NCBI RefSeq assembly: GCF_006716785.1
Contig: NZ_VFPQ01000001.1
Coordinates: forward strand, 620,001-684,000
Reading direction: 5' to 3'
DNA: 64,000 bases
DNA from: Thermopolyspora flexuosa
GTDB taxonomy: Bacteria; Actinomycetota; Actinomycetes; Streptosporangiales; Streptosporangiaceae
Shown: in pieces, positions 38,062-46,576 of the stretch
Position numbering within the stretch: position 1 is the first letter of the stretch
How the letters are laid out: each line of letters starts with the position of its first letter
Notes under the pieces: model-generated
The model's input: the letters and a program-made list of their open reading frames with translations, nothing else
Databases searched by the model: none
What the model was told of the DNA's origin: nothing
Made by a program: the position numbers and the translations under genes

Positions 38062-38730
38062 TCACCGGAGCCGGTAGCGCAGCAGCGCCACGTCGCCGAT
38101 CTTGACCACCTCGGTGAGGTTGAGCCGCCCCTTGGGCAGGTCGCCGCCGGACACGAACCGGGGCGCGGCGGGGTCGCCGACGAACAGCGGGGCGACCACG
38201 AGCTGCAGCTCGTCGGCGAGCCGTTCGGACAGGAACCGGGTGTGCAGGCCGCCGCCGCCCTCGACCATGAGCCGCCGGATGCCGCGCCGCCCCAGGTCGT
38301 CGAGGACGAGCCGGAGGTCGACCGTGTCCCCGGGCCCGCCGGTGTGGATCACCGTCGCCCGGTCCTTCAGCAGCCCGGCGAGCGGGACGGCGGCCGAGGC
38401 GGACGCGTACACGAGCTTCTCGCCGTCCCCGGCGGTGAAGAACGCGCACTCCGGGTCGAGGTCACCGCGCGCGGTGACGGTCACCTTGACCGGGTCGGGC
38501 GGCAGCCCGCGCGCCACCCGCCGGTGGCGGCGCTCCGGCGAGCGGATCAGCAGCCGGGGGTTGTCCCGGCGCACCGTGCCCGCCCCCACCATGATCGCGT
38601 CACAGGAGGCGCGGACCTCGTCCACCCGGTCGAAGTCCTCGGCGTTCGACAGCAGCAGCCGCTCCGGGCCGTTGTCGTCGATGTGGCCGTCGATGGACAT
38701 CGCGCAGCTCAGCAGCACGTACGGCCGCAC
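38062..38730 (-). CDS. Reductase, RibD C-terminal / dihydrofolate-reductase-like domain
   Basis: The 222-residue NADPH-dependent reductase opens with YVLLSCAMSIDGHID and contains CDAIMVGAGTVRRDNPRLL, MVEGGGGLHTRFLSE and LVVAPLFVG. These are the signatures of 5-amino-6-(5-phosphoribosylamino)uracil reductase (RibD C-terminal domain) and related proteins. It is the first of two genes and is followed after 11 bp by the deaminase. The split arrangement is unusual relative to the common fused RibD. Confidence 0.85.
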   Translation of the reverse strand: MRPYVLLSCAMSIDGHIDDNGPERLLLSNAEDFDRVDEVRASCDAIMVGAGTVRRDNPRLLIRSPERRHRRVARGLPPDPVKVTVTARGDLDPECAFFTAGDGEKLVYASASAAVPLAGLLKDRATVIHTGGPGDTVDLRLVLDDLGRRGIRRLMVEGGGGLHTRFLSERLADELQLVVAPLFVGDPAAPRFVSGGDLPKGRLNLTEVVKIGDVALLRYRLR

Positions 38731-38781
38731 GCACCCTCACTTTCCCTCGGGCGCCCTGCCGGGCACCGGCGTCGGCGGTCC

Positions 38782-39120
38782 TCAGTCGCCGAGGTCGGCG
38801 TCGGCGAACAGCACCTGCTCGACGCTGTCGTGCACCTCGAACTCGTCCTGCACCCCGCTGACCCGGAGCAGCATCGCCATGCGCTCGCTCACGCCGGAGA
38901 GCACGAGGCGCCGCCCGCTCATCCGCATGATCTTCAGCGCGAACAGCAGCGCCCGGATTCCCGCCGCGTCGCAGAAGGTGACCCCGGAAAGGTCGATGAT
39001 CACGAGGGGAGTGGAGCTGCGCGCCCACACGTCGGCGATGCACTCGCGGATGCGCGGGGCCACGAAGGTGTCGATCTCTCCGCTGAGATACAGGACCGTG
39101 CAATCGGCCTGCGGCTCCAC
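38782..39120 (-). CDS. STAS-domain anti-sigma factor antagonist lacking the phosphorylatable Ser
   Basis: The 112-residue protein from the GTG at 39120 (TGGAGG just upstream) is a SpoIIAA/RsbV-like STAS domain: LYLSGEIDTFVAPRI, then VIIDLSGVTFCDAAGIRALL. In regulated anti-anti-sigma factors the loop reads DSSG or similar, with Ser as the kinase target. Here residues 52-53 are Ala-Ala. The protein may therefore be locked in the active form, or may have another partner. No anti-sigma gene is adjacent; the rsbW-sigF operon is far away in this window. It is a single-gene unit on the minus strand. Confidence 0.82.
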   Translation of the reverse strand: MEPQADCTVLYLSGEIDTFVAPRIRECIADVWARSSTPLVIIDLSGVTFCDAAGIRALLFALKIMRMSGRRLVLSGVSERMAMLLRVSGVQDEFEVHDSVEQVLFADADLGD

Positions 39121-39248
39121 CTGACCTCCAGTCTTCGGATAACGGACGCGGCATATCGCCGGAGTCGAGCGTTCCAGATCTCGGGTGCCGAATGCCACTC
39201 GATTAGCCCGTGGGCGGGCGGCGGCCGCCCGCCCGGCCGGGCCCTCGG

Positions 39249-39440
39249 TCACTCCTCGATGGTGAGCGCGGCCTTCGGGCAGGACCGCACCGCGTGACGC
39301 ACCTTGTCGCGCAGCTCGGCGGGCGGCTCGGGCATGAGGATGTGCAGCCGCTCGTCGTCGTCGAGCTCGAACACCTCCGGCGCGAGGCCCACGCACACGC
39401 CGTTCGCCTCGCACACCAGTGCGTCGACCGTCAGCTTCAT
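39249..39440 (-). CDS. Small ferredoxin, [3Fe-4S] type
   Basis: The 63-residue protein from the ATG at 39440 (GAGGAG upstream) has Cys10, Cys16 and Cys54 in the pattern CEANGVC...SCP, the three-cysteine arrangement of ferredoxins that serve actinobacterial cytochromes P450. The body (GLAPEVFELDDDERLHIL) matches that class. Such ferredoxins pass single electrons from a reductase to a P450. The P450 at 47185-48417 is a possible partner, but it is 8 kb away, so pairing is speculative. Confidence 0.9.
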   Translation of the reverse strand: MKLTVDALVCEANGVCVGLAPEVFELDDDERLHILMPEPPAELRDKVRHAVRSCPKAALTIEE

Positions 39441-39486
39441 CGTGTACTCCTCGTACGGTACGGCTCGCCGTTGAACCACCTGAACG

Positions 39487-39954
39487 CTACCCCGCGGACG
39501 GCCCGTGCGGCTTGCGATGATCCCAACTGGTCACCCGGGTCGGGTGGACGGCGAAGGCGACCCGTTTGCGGGCGGTGTGCTCGATCGCCTCGCGCGGCGG
39601 CGCGGCGCCCCCGGCCCCGGCCATGCGCCCGGCCACGGCGAGCCCGACCGCCAGCACCCGCTCCGGGTCGGTGATCCGCTCGGCCGTGCCGTACAGCATG
39701 ACCCCGCGCAGCTCGTGGTACGCCTCGCCGGCCTCGACCAGGCAGGTGACGCGCGGGTCGCGCTCGAGGTTGCGGGCCTTCTGCGACTTGGCGTAGGTCC
39801 AGAAGCAGATCCGCCCGTCGAGCAGGGCGTAGAACATCGGGACCAGGTGCGGCGTGCCGTCCCGGTTGACCGTGGCGAGCTGGAGCTTGTGCGACTCGGC
39901 GAGGAACGCCGCCACCTCGTCCTCGGTCATCGCGATCCGCGCGCGCTGGTGCAT
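39487..39954 (-). CDS. Pyridoxamine-5'-phosphate-oxidase-fold (FMN/F420-binding) protein
   Basis: The 155-residue protein has the split-barrel flavin-binding fold: LATVNRDGTPHLVPMFYALLDGRICFWT, AKSQKARNLERDPRVTCLVEAG and GVMLYGTAERITD (quoted in parts). Many actinobacterial homologues use F420 or bind heme or flavin. The specific cofactor and substrate are unknown. The ATG at 39954 has no good ribosome site, and a possible -10 (TATGTT) lies only ~11 nt upstream, so the mRNA may be nearly leaderless. The perfect palindrome AGAACATAGTTCT overlaps that -10. Confidence 0.8.
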   Translation of the reverse strand: MHQRARIAMTEDEVAAFLAESHKLQLATVNRDGTPHLVPMFYALLDGRICFWTYAKSQKARNLERDPRVTCLVEAGEAYHELRGVMLYGTAERITDPERVLAVGLAVAGRMAGAGGAAPPREAIEHTARKRVAFAVHPTRVTSWDHRKPHGPSAG

Positions 39955-39963
39955 GCGACGAGT

Positions 39964-40689
<726 letters not shown>

Positions 40690-40714
40690 CCGGGAGTGCG
40701 CCGCGAATTACGAT

Positions 40715-40966
40715 TTACACGGCCCCCGATCGGACGGCGTCGAGGAAAGACCGCCAGGCGTCGGGCGTAAACGCCAATACCGGCCCGTCCGGATTCTTGC
40801 TGTCCCGTACGGCGACGACGCCCGGCCCGTTTCCCGCCTCGACACAGTTACCCATGGCATTGCTGTGGGTACTCTTTCGCCACACGGCGACTTCTACGCG
40901 GTGACCTTCGGCGTTGCTGTGGCTGCTTTTCCGCCAAGGAGAGGCGGCCGGGGGAGTGGAGCGCAC
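40715..40966 (-). CDS. DUF397 protein with duplicated N-terminal motif
   Basis: The 83-residue protein carries the DUF397 signature WRKSTHSNAMGNCVEAG, AVRDSKNPDGPVLAF and AWRSFLDAVR. Just before it is a partial second copy (WRKSSHSNAEGHRVEVA), so the first ~17 residues of the domain are duplicated in tandem. DUF397 genes normally sit directly downstream of an XRE regulator, in pairs that act in development or secondary metabolism. Here the XRE gene is truncated and 255 bp away. The GTG at 40966 follows GAGGAGAA. Confidence 0.85.
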   Translation of the reverse strand: MRSTPPAASPWRKSSHSNAEGHRVEVAVWRKSTHSNAMGNCVEAGNGPGVVAVRDSKNPDGPVLAFTPDAWRSFLDAVRSGAV

Positions 40967-41221
40967 GACAGATTCTCCTCAGGATTGTCACAGGCCCCCT
41001 GGTGGAGGCCGAAGTAACCTCGAACGAGAACGCCATCTCGCGAGGCCGCCCGACGAGCCGCCTATTCGCGAATAATTCTCGTTGACCCCAGTATGAGGCG
41101 TGCAGCCGCGATGTCCAGATCGTATGCGGTGCACAATCAATAACTCCGACCAGTGAAACCTGACTTGCCATTTTCGAGGCGAAGTCTCTCGCCATGGCCG
41201 GGCGACGGCGGGATGACCTTC

Positions 41222-41800
41222 TCAGGCGATGGTGGCCTGCCGCCGTCCGCCGCGGAACGGCCTCGTACGGGTGGTCCACCGGCGACCGGCGTCACCAGGC
41301 CGGACGCGCCGCGGAGGGCCCCCCTTCCTTGACGCCGGACGAATCATGACCGCCCGCGGTGTGGACGTGACGATCAGTTCCCTGATGAGCGCCGGGAGCA
41401 TCGTGCCCGGCTCGACGTGGCGGGCGGCCTGTCGCAGCCGTGTCGCCTCCTCGGTCGCGGTCCGCAGGTCGGGCAGAGGGCGCGGTGGCACGTCGAGTTC
41501 CGGCGGTATGTCCCAGTGGGTGAGGGCTTGGCGGATCTCGGGGATCGTCGCGTGGATCCGGTCGGTGGTGGCGGTCCGACCCCGATACGGCTGACCGGTC
41601 AGGTCGGTCACGTCCACGTTCAGCGCCCGCGCCACGGCGCCGACGAAGGACGGGGTCGCGGGCTTGTGTCCGCTTTCGACCTGCGCGACCAGACTCTTGG
41701 AGCACGGCACCCGCTCGGCGAGGGCGCGCTGTGTCAGACCACGCGGTTTCCGTGCGCGGGCAATACGGCGCCCGATCGTCTCGTGGGCCTGCCCGGTCAT
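41222..41800 (-). CDS. Truncated XRE-family helix-turn-helix regulator (partner of DUF397)
   Basis: From the ATG at 41800, residues ~8-65 are a Cro/C1-type HTH (IGRRIARARKPRGLTQRALA, VPCSKSLVAQVESG, PSFVGAVARALNVDV). The following ~80 residues (IPEIRQALTHWDIPPELDVPPRPL, LRQAARHVEPGTMLPALIRELI, quoted in part) match the start of the long ligand-binding region of the actinobacterial XRE/DUF397 regulators. After residue ~150 the sequence becomes an Arg/Pro-rich tail with no family resemblance and stops at residue 192, well short of the usual length. The 255 bp to the DUF397 gene hold no recognisable remainder. It looks like a 3'-deleted or frameshifted gene. Confidence 0.65.
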   Translation of the reverse strand: MTGQAHETIGRRIARARKPRGLTQRALAERVPCSKSLVAQVESGHKPATPSFVGAVARALNVDVTDLTGQPYRGRTATTDRIHATIPEIRQALTHWDIPPELDVPPRPLPDLRTATEEATRLRQAARHVEPGTMLPALIRELIVTSTPRAVMIRPASRKGGPPRRVRPGDAGRRWTTRTRPFRGGRRQATIA

Positions 41801-42058
41801 GTCGGCGTCGTCCAGCCCTCCACCTCTTTTTGAAGGACCCGCGGACACTCCTCAGACTTGTCCTGCCGGGCTGACCATGTCCAGGGCTCGCGTTCGGTAC
41901 CCGGGCCGCGACGTCGGGACCCGGTGACACCGCGCGCCTTTGCGGAATGCCTTCCCCGGAAGATTACAGAGCGCGTTCGCCGTATGACTCTTGTATGAAG
42001 GAAAAGGTCTCCGTATTCCTCCATGGCGCGCGGTCTTGACCGTGGTCTGGCCGAACAC
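41801..42058. other. Intergenic region upstream of the truncated XRE gene
   Basis: No gene is seen. A somewhat AT-rich stretch (41960-42010, with TGTATGAAGGAAAAGG) could hold a promoter, but no clear hexamer pair can be defended. Confidence 0.35.
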
Positions 42059-42097
42059 GGCCGGGAGCGGGGAGGGGCGACCGACCCGCTCCCGGCC
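42059..42097 (-). terminator. Terminator of the glycosyltransferase/methyltransferase/toroid operon
   Basis: GGCCGGGAGCGGG (42059-42071) pairs perfectly over 13 bp with CCCGCTCCCGGCC (42085-42097). It begins 67 bp past the last stop codon of the minus-strand operon. Confidence 0.8.
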
Positions 42098-42164
42098 CTG
42101 CGTCAGGGCGTGGCGTACCCGGGGCGGGGACTCCGCCCGGTCACGGTCGGCGATGCGGACCCGG

Positions 42165-43256
42165 TCAGGACAGGCGCGCGGGCTGGTGGCCGGCGGGTTC
42201 GCAGCCGCAGGAGGTGGTGGGGAGGGCGCGGGTGGGGATGTCGCGGAAGATGCCCGCGGCGGGGGTGGCGTTGGCGAGGGCGTCGGCGGCGAGGATGACG
42301 GCGGCGGCGGTGTAGGCGGAGCGTTCGTGGGGGAAGTGGGCGCGGTTGGCGAACTGCCAGCCGGTCCAGTACGAGCCGTCCTCGTGGCGCAGGTGCTGCA
42401 TGTCGGCGAAGACGCGCAGGGCGCGGGTGCGGTCGCCGAGGGCGTCGAGGGCGAGCACGAGCTCGCACGACTCGGCCCCGGTGACCCAGGGCTGGTCGGA
42501 GACGCAGCGCACGCCGAGGCCGGGCACGACGAACACGTCCCAGTCGCGCTCCAGCCGGGCCATGCCCTCGGCCCCGCGTACGGCGCCGCCGAGCACGGGG
42601 TAGTACCAGTCCATCGAGAAGCGGCTCTTGTCGGCGAACGCCTCCGGGTGCGTGGCGATCACGTGGCCGAGCCGGTCGGCGGCGAGCTCCCAGTCCGGGC
42701 GGGGGTCGCCGAGGCGCTCGGCGAGCGCCGCGCCGCAGCGCAGGCCCTGGTGGATCGAGGAGCAGCCGGTGAGCAGCGCGTAGTCGGCCGGGCGGCCGCT
42801 CGCCGTACGCTCCCAGACGATCTCGCCGCGCGGGGTCTGCAGGTCGACGACGAAGTCGAGCGCCCGGGTCACCACGGGCCACATCGCCCGGGCGAAGTCC
42901 TCGTCGCCGGTGACGAGCAGCTCGTGCCACACGCCGACCGCGACGTACGCGGCGTGGTTGCTCTCCCCGCCGTGCTCCACGGCCTCGCCGCGCACGAGCT
43001 TCATCGGCCAGGAGCCGTCCTCGCGCTGGTGCCGTACCAGCCACTCGTAGCCCTTGCGGGCGGGCTCGGTGAGCCCGGCGACGGTGAGCGCCATGAGGCA
43101 CTCGACGTGGTTCCAGGCGTCCACGTGCCCGTCGGGCCAGGGGATGCCGCCGTCCTGCTCCTGCATCGCGGCGATGCTCTCGGCGGTCTGCACGACCTGC
43201 GCGGCGTCGAGCACGCCGGGCACCGCGGGCACGCGCGGCGAGGCGGGCGCGGTCAT
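42165..43256 (-). CDS. Alpha/alpha-toroid protein, prenyltransferase/squalene-cyclase-repeat-like
   Basis: The 363-residue protein has repeated helical-hairpin motifs typical of alpha/alpha-toroids: EQDGGIPWPDGHVDAWNH, REDGSWPMKLV and RHEDGSYWTGWQFAN. These resemble QW-like repeats of prenyltransferases and also glycosidase-type toroids. No DXDD cyclase motif is seen. It ends with two adjacent cysteines (TSCGCEPAG). There is no signal peptide. The ATG at 43256 overlaps the methyltransferase stop codon, so the three genes form a coupled operon. A role in trimming or modifying a glycan or isoprenoid-linked product is possible but unproved. Confidence 0.7.
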   Translation of the reverse strand: MTAPASPRVPAVPGVLDAAQVVQTAESIAAMQEQDGGIPWPDGHVDAWNHVECLMALTVAGLTEPARKGYEWLVRHQREDGSWPMKLVRGEAVEHGGESNHAAYVAVGVWHELLVTGDEDFARAMWPVVTRALDFVVDLQTPRGEIVWERTASGRPADYALLTGCSSIHQGLRCGAALAERLGDPRPDWELAADRLGHVIATHPEAFADKSRFSMDWYYPVLGGAVRGAEGMARLERDWDVFVVPGLGVRCVSDQPWVTGAESCELVLALDALGDRTRALRVFADMQHLRHEDGSYWTGWQFANRAHFPHERSAYTAAAVILAADALANATPAAGIFRDIPTRALPTTSCGCEPAGHQPARLS

Positions 43257-43966
43257 GCGGGCTTCCGCGCGTACACGACCACGCTCTTGCCGATCAGCGG
43301 GTTGAGCAGCCGCTCGGCGATCCGGGTCACGGCCGGGCGCTTCATGATGTCCCAGACGAGCAGGTCGTGGTACCGCTTGGCGAGCGGGTGGTCGTTGTTG
43401 TTCACCCCCACCGCGCACTTGATCCACCAGTACGGCGAGTGCAGCCCGTGGGCGTGGTGGTGCGGGCCCACGCGCAGCCCGGCGGCCTTGAGCTTCGCCT
43501 TCAGCTCGGCGAGCGTGTAGATCCGGATGTGCCCGCCGGGGGCGGTGTGGTACTCCTCCGACAGCGCCCAGCAGATGCGCTCGGGCAGGAAGCTCGGCAC
43601 GGTGACGGCGAGGAACCCGCCCGGCTTGAGCACCCGGACGATCTCCGCGATCGCCTGGGTGTCGTGCGGGATGTGCTCGAGCACCTCGGCGGCGATCACG
43701 TGGTCGAAGCTCGCGTCCGGGAACGGCATGGCGAGCGCGTCGCCGCTCACCGTGGTGCCGGTCGCCCCGTCGGGGATCTCGCCCGCCTTGCTCATCGCGG
43801 CGAACATCGCGGCCACGCCCTCGAGCTCCTTGAGGTCCTGGTCGAAGGCGACCACGTCGGCGCCGCGGCGCAGCACCTCGAACGCGTGCCGGCCGCCGCC
43901 GCAGCCCAGGTCGAGGACCCGGTCGCCGGGCCGTACCGGAAGCCGGGAGAAGTCGACGGTGAGCAC
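43253..43966 (-). CDS. Class I SAM-dependent methyltransferase
   Basis: The 237-residue protein has the SAM-binding loop VLDLGCGGGRHAFEVLRRG, an acidic residue in VVAFDQDLKEL and the motif FDHVIAAEVLEHIPH, the usual Methyltransf_11/25 pattern. It overlaps the toroid gene and directly follows the glycosyltransferase gene with no gap, so it is translationally coupled in the operon. The target is probably a sugar or lipid made by the same operon; this is an inference from context. Confidence 0.88.
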   Translation of the reverse strand: MLTVDFSRLPVRPGDRVLDLGCGGGRHAFEVLRRGADVVAFDQDLKELEGVAAMFAAMSKAGEIPDGATGTTVSGDALAMPFPDASFDHVIAAEVLEHIPHDTQAIAEIVRVLKPGGFLAVTVPSFLPERICWALSEEYHTAPGGHIRIYTLAELKAKLKAAGLRVGPHHHAHGLHSPYWWIKCAVGVNNNDHPLAKRYHDLLVWDIMKRPAVTRIAERLLNPLIGKSVVVYARKPA

Positions 43967-45268
43967 CTACGCCGCTCCCTTCCGGGCGGTGCGGGCGGCG
44001 CGGGCGGCGATCGCCTCGCGGTACGCCTCGACGGTGCGCTTGGCCACCACGCGCCAGGTGAACCGCTCCTGCACCCGGTCGTAGCCGGCGCGGCCGACCT
44101 TCTCCCGCAGCTCGGGGGAGTCGTGCAGGCGGCGCAGCGCGGCGGCGAGCTCCTCGGCGTCGCCGGGCGTGACGAGGATCGCGGCGTCGCCGACCACCTC
44201 GGGCAGCGCCCCGGTACGGCTCGCGATCAGCGGCGTGCCGCACGCCATGTGCTCGACGGCCGGGAGCGAGAAGCCCTCGTACAGCGACGGCACCACGGAG
44301 ATCTCCGAGGTGGCGATGAGCTCGCCGAGCTCGTCGTCGCTGATGCCGTGCACGAACCGCACCCGGTCGCCGAGGGCGAGCTCCTGGACGAGCCTCTCGG
44401 TCGGCCCGCCCGGGGTGGGGCGGCTCACCACGGTGAGGTTGACGTCCCGCTCGGTGGCGAGCTTGGCGACCGCGTGCAGCAGCGTGGCCACGCCCTTCAT
44501 CGGGGAGTCGGCGCTCGCCACGGCCACGATCGAGCCCGGTCGCTTCGGCAGGTGCGGCCGGGGGTGGAAGTAGCGGGTGTCCACCCCGAGCGGGATGAGC
44601 CGCATGTTGCGCTGCGGCACGTTGAAGTCGCGGTGGATGTCGGCGAGGCTCGACTCGCTCACCGTGAGGATCGGGTTGAGCCGGGCCGCCACGTAGGCCT
44701 GCATGCGGACGAACCCGTACCAGCGGCGCAGCGAGTACCGCTTCCAGCCCTCGGCGTTCTGCAGCTCGATGCGGCGGTCCACGCTGATCGGGTGGTGGAT
44801 GGTGCCGACCACCGGGAACAGCCGCTGGATGCCGAGGATGCCGTACCCGAGGGTCTGGTTGTCCTGCACCACGTCGAAGTCGCCGGCCCGCCGCTTCAGC
44901 TCACGGTAGGCCCGCAGGCTGAAGGTGAGCGGCTCGGGGAAGCCGGCCGTCCACATCGTGGCGACCTCGAGCACGTCGATCCAGTCCCGGTACTCGTGGA
45001 GCTTGGGGGTGCGAAAGGGGTCCTCGTCCCGGTACAGGTCGAGGCTCGGCACCTGGTTGAGGATCACGCCCTCGTCGAGCTCCGGGTACGGCTGGCCGGA
45101 GAAGACCTCCACGTGGTGGCCCAGGGCGACGAGCTCGCGGCTGAGGTGGCGCAGGTAGACGCCCTGCCCGCCGCACGTCGGCTTACTGCGGTAGGACAGC
45201 AGGGCGACCCGTAGTGGCTCCCCCTCCGTCGGCTCGGCGTCGGTGCGGTCAAGGCCGCGCTCCTTCAA
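43967..45268 (-). CDS. Glycosyltransferase family 4 (GT-B fold)
   Basis: This GT-B glycosyltransferase uses an NDP-sugar donor. The N-terminal domain begins RVALLSYRSKPTCGGQGVYLRHLSREL (quoted in part), with the GGQGVY acceptor-side loop. The C-terminal donor domain has the EX7E-type segment SLYEGFSLPAVEHMACGTPLIASRTGALPEV. The start is taken as the TTG at 45268 because AAAGGGG lies 6 nt upstream; an ATG at 45310 adds 14 residues with no ribosome site. It is the first gene of the three-gene operon and is divergent from gmd, whose product could supply GDP-sugar donors. Confidence 0.87.
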   Translation of the reverse strand: MKERGLDRTDAEPTEGEPLRVALLSYRSKPTCGGQGVYLRHLSRELVALGHHVEVFSGQPYPELDEGVILNQVPSLDLYRDEDPFRTPKLHEYRDWIDVLEVATMWTAGFPEPLTFSLRAYRELKRRAGDFDVVQDNQTLGYGILGIQRLFPVVGTIHHPISVDRRIELQNAEGWKRYSLRRWYGFVRMQAYVAARLNPILTVSESSLADIHRDFNVPQRNMRLIPLGVDTRYFHPRPHLPKRPGSIVAVASADSPMKGVATLLHAVAKLATERDVNLTVVSRPTPGGPTERLVQELALGDRVRFVHGISDDELGELIATSEISVVPSLYEGFSLPAVEHMACGTPLIASRTGALPEVVGDAAILVTPGDAEELAAALRRLHDSPELREKVGRAGYDRVQERFTWRVVAKRTVEAYREAIAARAARTARKGAA

Positions 45269-45398
45269 GGGCCACCCCTTTCGTCCGGACTGTGGTAAGT
45301 CGCGGGACATATACCCGAAGATGACCTTAACGCGCCCCTATTACCCTTCGGTAGCGGAACGCGGACTGAGCGGCCACCCTACTAGAACCATGTTCGGT

Positions 45399-45412
45399 GT
45401 AACAAGTTCCAG
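45399..45412. promoter_or_regulatory. KstR-pattern palindrome between glycosyltransferase and gmd
   Basis: TGTAACAAGTTCCA fits TnnAACnnGTTnnA at all eight defined positions. A second palindrome, GAACCATGTTC (45386-45396, 3-nt spacer), lies just beside it. Both are in the divergent promoter region. Control of glycan genes by KstR would be unexpected, so this may be a related regulator's site. Confidence 0.4.
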
Positions 45413-45541
45413 TGCAGGACCCGGATCCGCGCCCCCTCCGAGAGCGTGACATGGGGGTCGTCGCGGTACATTCCAGATCCATAGGCGATAATCCGGGCGC
45501 CTGTCGGACGGGGGCCGTACCCGAAGAGCAAGGAGAACCTG

Positions 45542-46567
45542 TTGGCCAGGCGTGCGCTGATCACCGGCATCACCGGTCAGGACGGCTCCTATCTCGCCGA
45601 GCACCTGCTGAACGAGGGGTACGAGGTCTGGGGCCTGGTACGCGGGCAGTCGAACCCGCGGCTGTCCCGGCTCGGCTCACTCCTCAAGGAGGTGCGGCTC
45701 ATCCGGGGTGACCTGCTCGATCAGGGCTCCCTGATCGCGGCCGTGGAGAAGGCCCAGCCGGACGAGGTCTACAACCTCGGCGCGATCTCGTTCGTGCCGA
45801 TGTCGTGGGAGCAGGCCGAGCTGACCGCCGAGGTCACCGGCATGGGCGTGCTGCGCATGCTGGAGGCGATCCGGGTCTGCTCGGGCATCACCGCGTCCCG
45901 CGGGGCCACCACCGGCCAGATCCGCTTCTACCAGGCCTCGTCCTCGGAGATGTTCGGCCAGGTGCGGGAGACGCCGCAGACCGAACGCACCCCGTTCCAT
46001 CCCCGCTCGCCGTACGGCGTGGCGAAGGCCTACGGGCACTTCCTCACGCAGAACTACCGCGAGTCGTACGGGATGTTCGCGGTCTCCGGCATCCTGTTCA
46101 ACCACGAGTCACCGCGGCGCGGCGCCGAGTTCGTCACCCGCAAGGTCTCCCTCGGGGTCGCCCGGATCAAGCTCGGCATGGCCAAGGAGCTCCGGCTCGG
46201 CAACCTCGAGGCGCGGCGGGACTGGGGGTTCGCGGGCGACTACGTCCGGGCGATGCACATGATGCTGCAGCGGGACACGCCCGAGGACTACGTGATCGGC
46301 ACCGGCCGTACCCACTCGGTGCGCGAGCTGGTGAGCACCGCGTTCGCGGCGGCGGGGCTGCCGTGGGAGCCGTACGTGGTCTCCGACGAGTCACTGCACC
46401 GCCCGGCCGAGGTCGACCTGCTCTGCGCGGACCCGAAGAAGGCGCGGACCCAGCTCGGCTGGGAGCCGTCGGTCACGTTCGAGGAGCTCATCCAGATGAT
46501 GGTCGAGTCCGACCTGCGCCTGCTGTCGAACGGCGAGGACCCGCACCAGCACTCCTCCTGGCCCTGA
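45542..46567 (+). CDS. gmd: GDP-mannose 4,6-dehydratase
   Basis: This NADP-dependent extended SDR converts GDP-mannose to GDP-4-keto-6-deoxymannose, the precursor of GDP-fucose, -rhamnose and related sugars. The Rossmann motif is ITGITGQDGSYLAEHLL, followed by LVRGQS, NLGAISFVPMSWEQ, a Ser/Thr near YQASSSEMFG, and the catalytic YGVAKAYGHFLTQNYRESYG. Substrate-binding residues in LFNHESPRRGAEFVTRKV are intact. The TTG at 45542 is supported by AAGGAG 6 nt upstream. Length (341) is normal. The neighbouring glycosyltransferase operon may use the product. Confidence 0.94.
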   Translation: MARRALITGITGQDGSYLAEHLLNEGYEVWGLVRGQSNPRLSRLGSLLKEVRLIRGDLLDQGSLIAAVEKAQPDEVYNLGAISFVPMSWEQAELTAEVTGMGVLRMLEAIRVCSGITASRGATTGQIRFYQASSSEMFGQVRETPQTERTPFHPRSPYGVAKAYGHFLTQNYRESYGMFAVSGILFNHESPRRGAEFVTRKVSLGVARIKLGMAKELRLGNLEARRDWGFAGDYVRAMHMMLQRDTPEDYVIGTGRTHSVRELVSTAFAAAGLPWEPYVVSDESLHRPAEVDLLCADPKKARTQLGWEPSVTFEELIQMMVESDLRLLSNGEDPHQHSSWP

Positions 46568-46576
46568 CCGGCCCCG

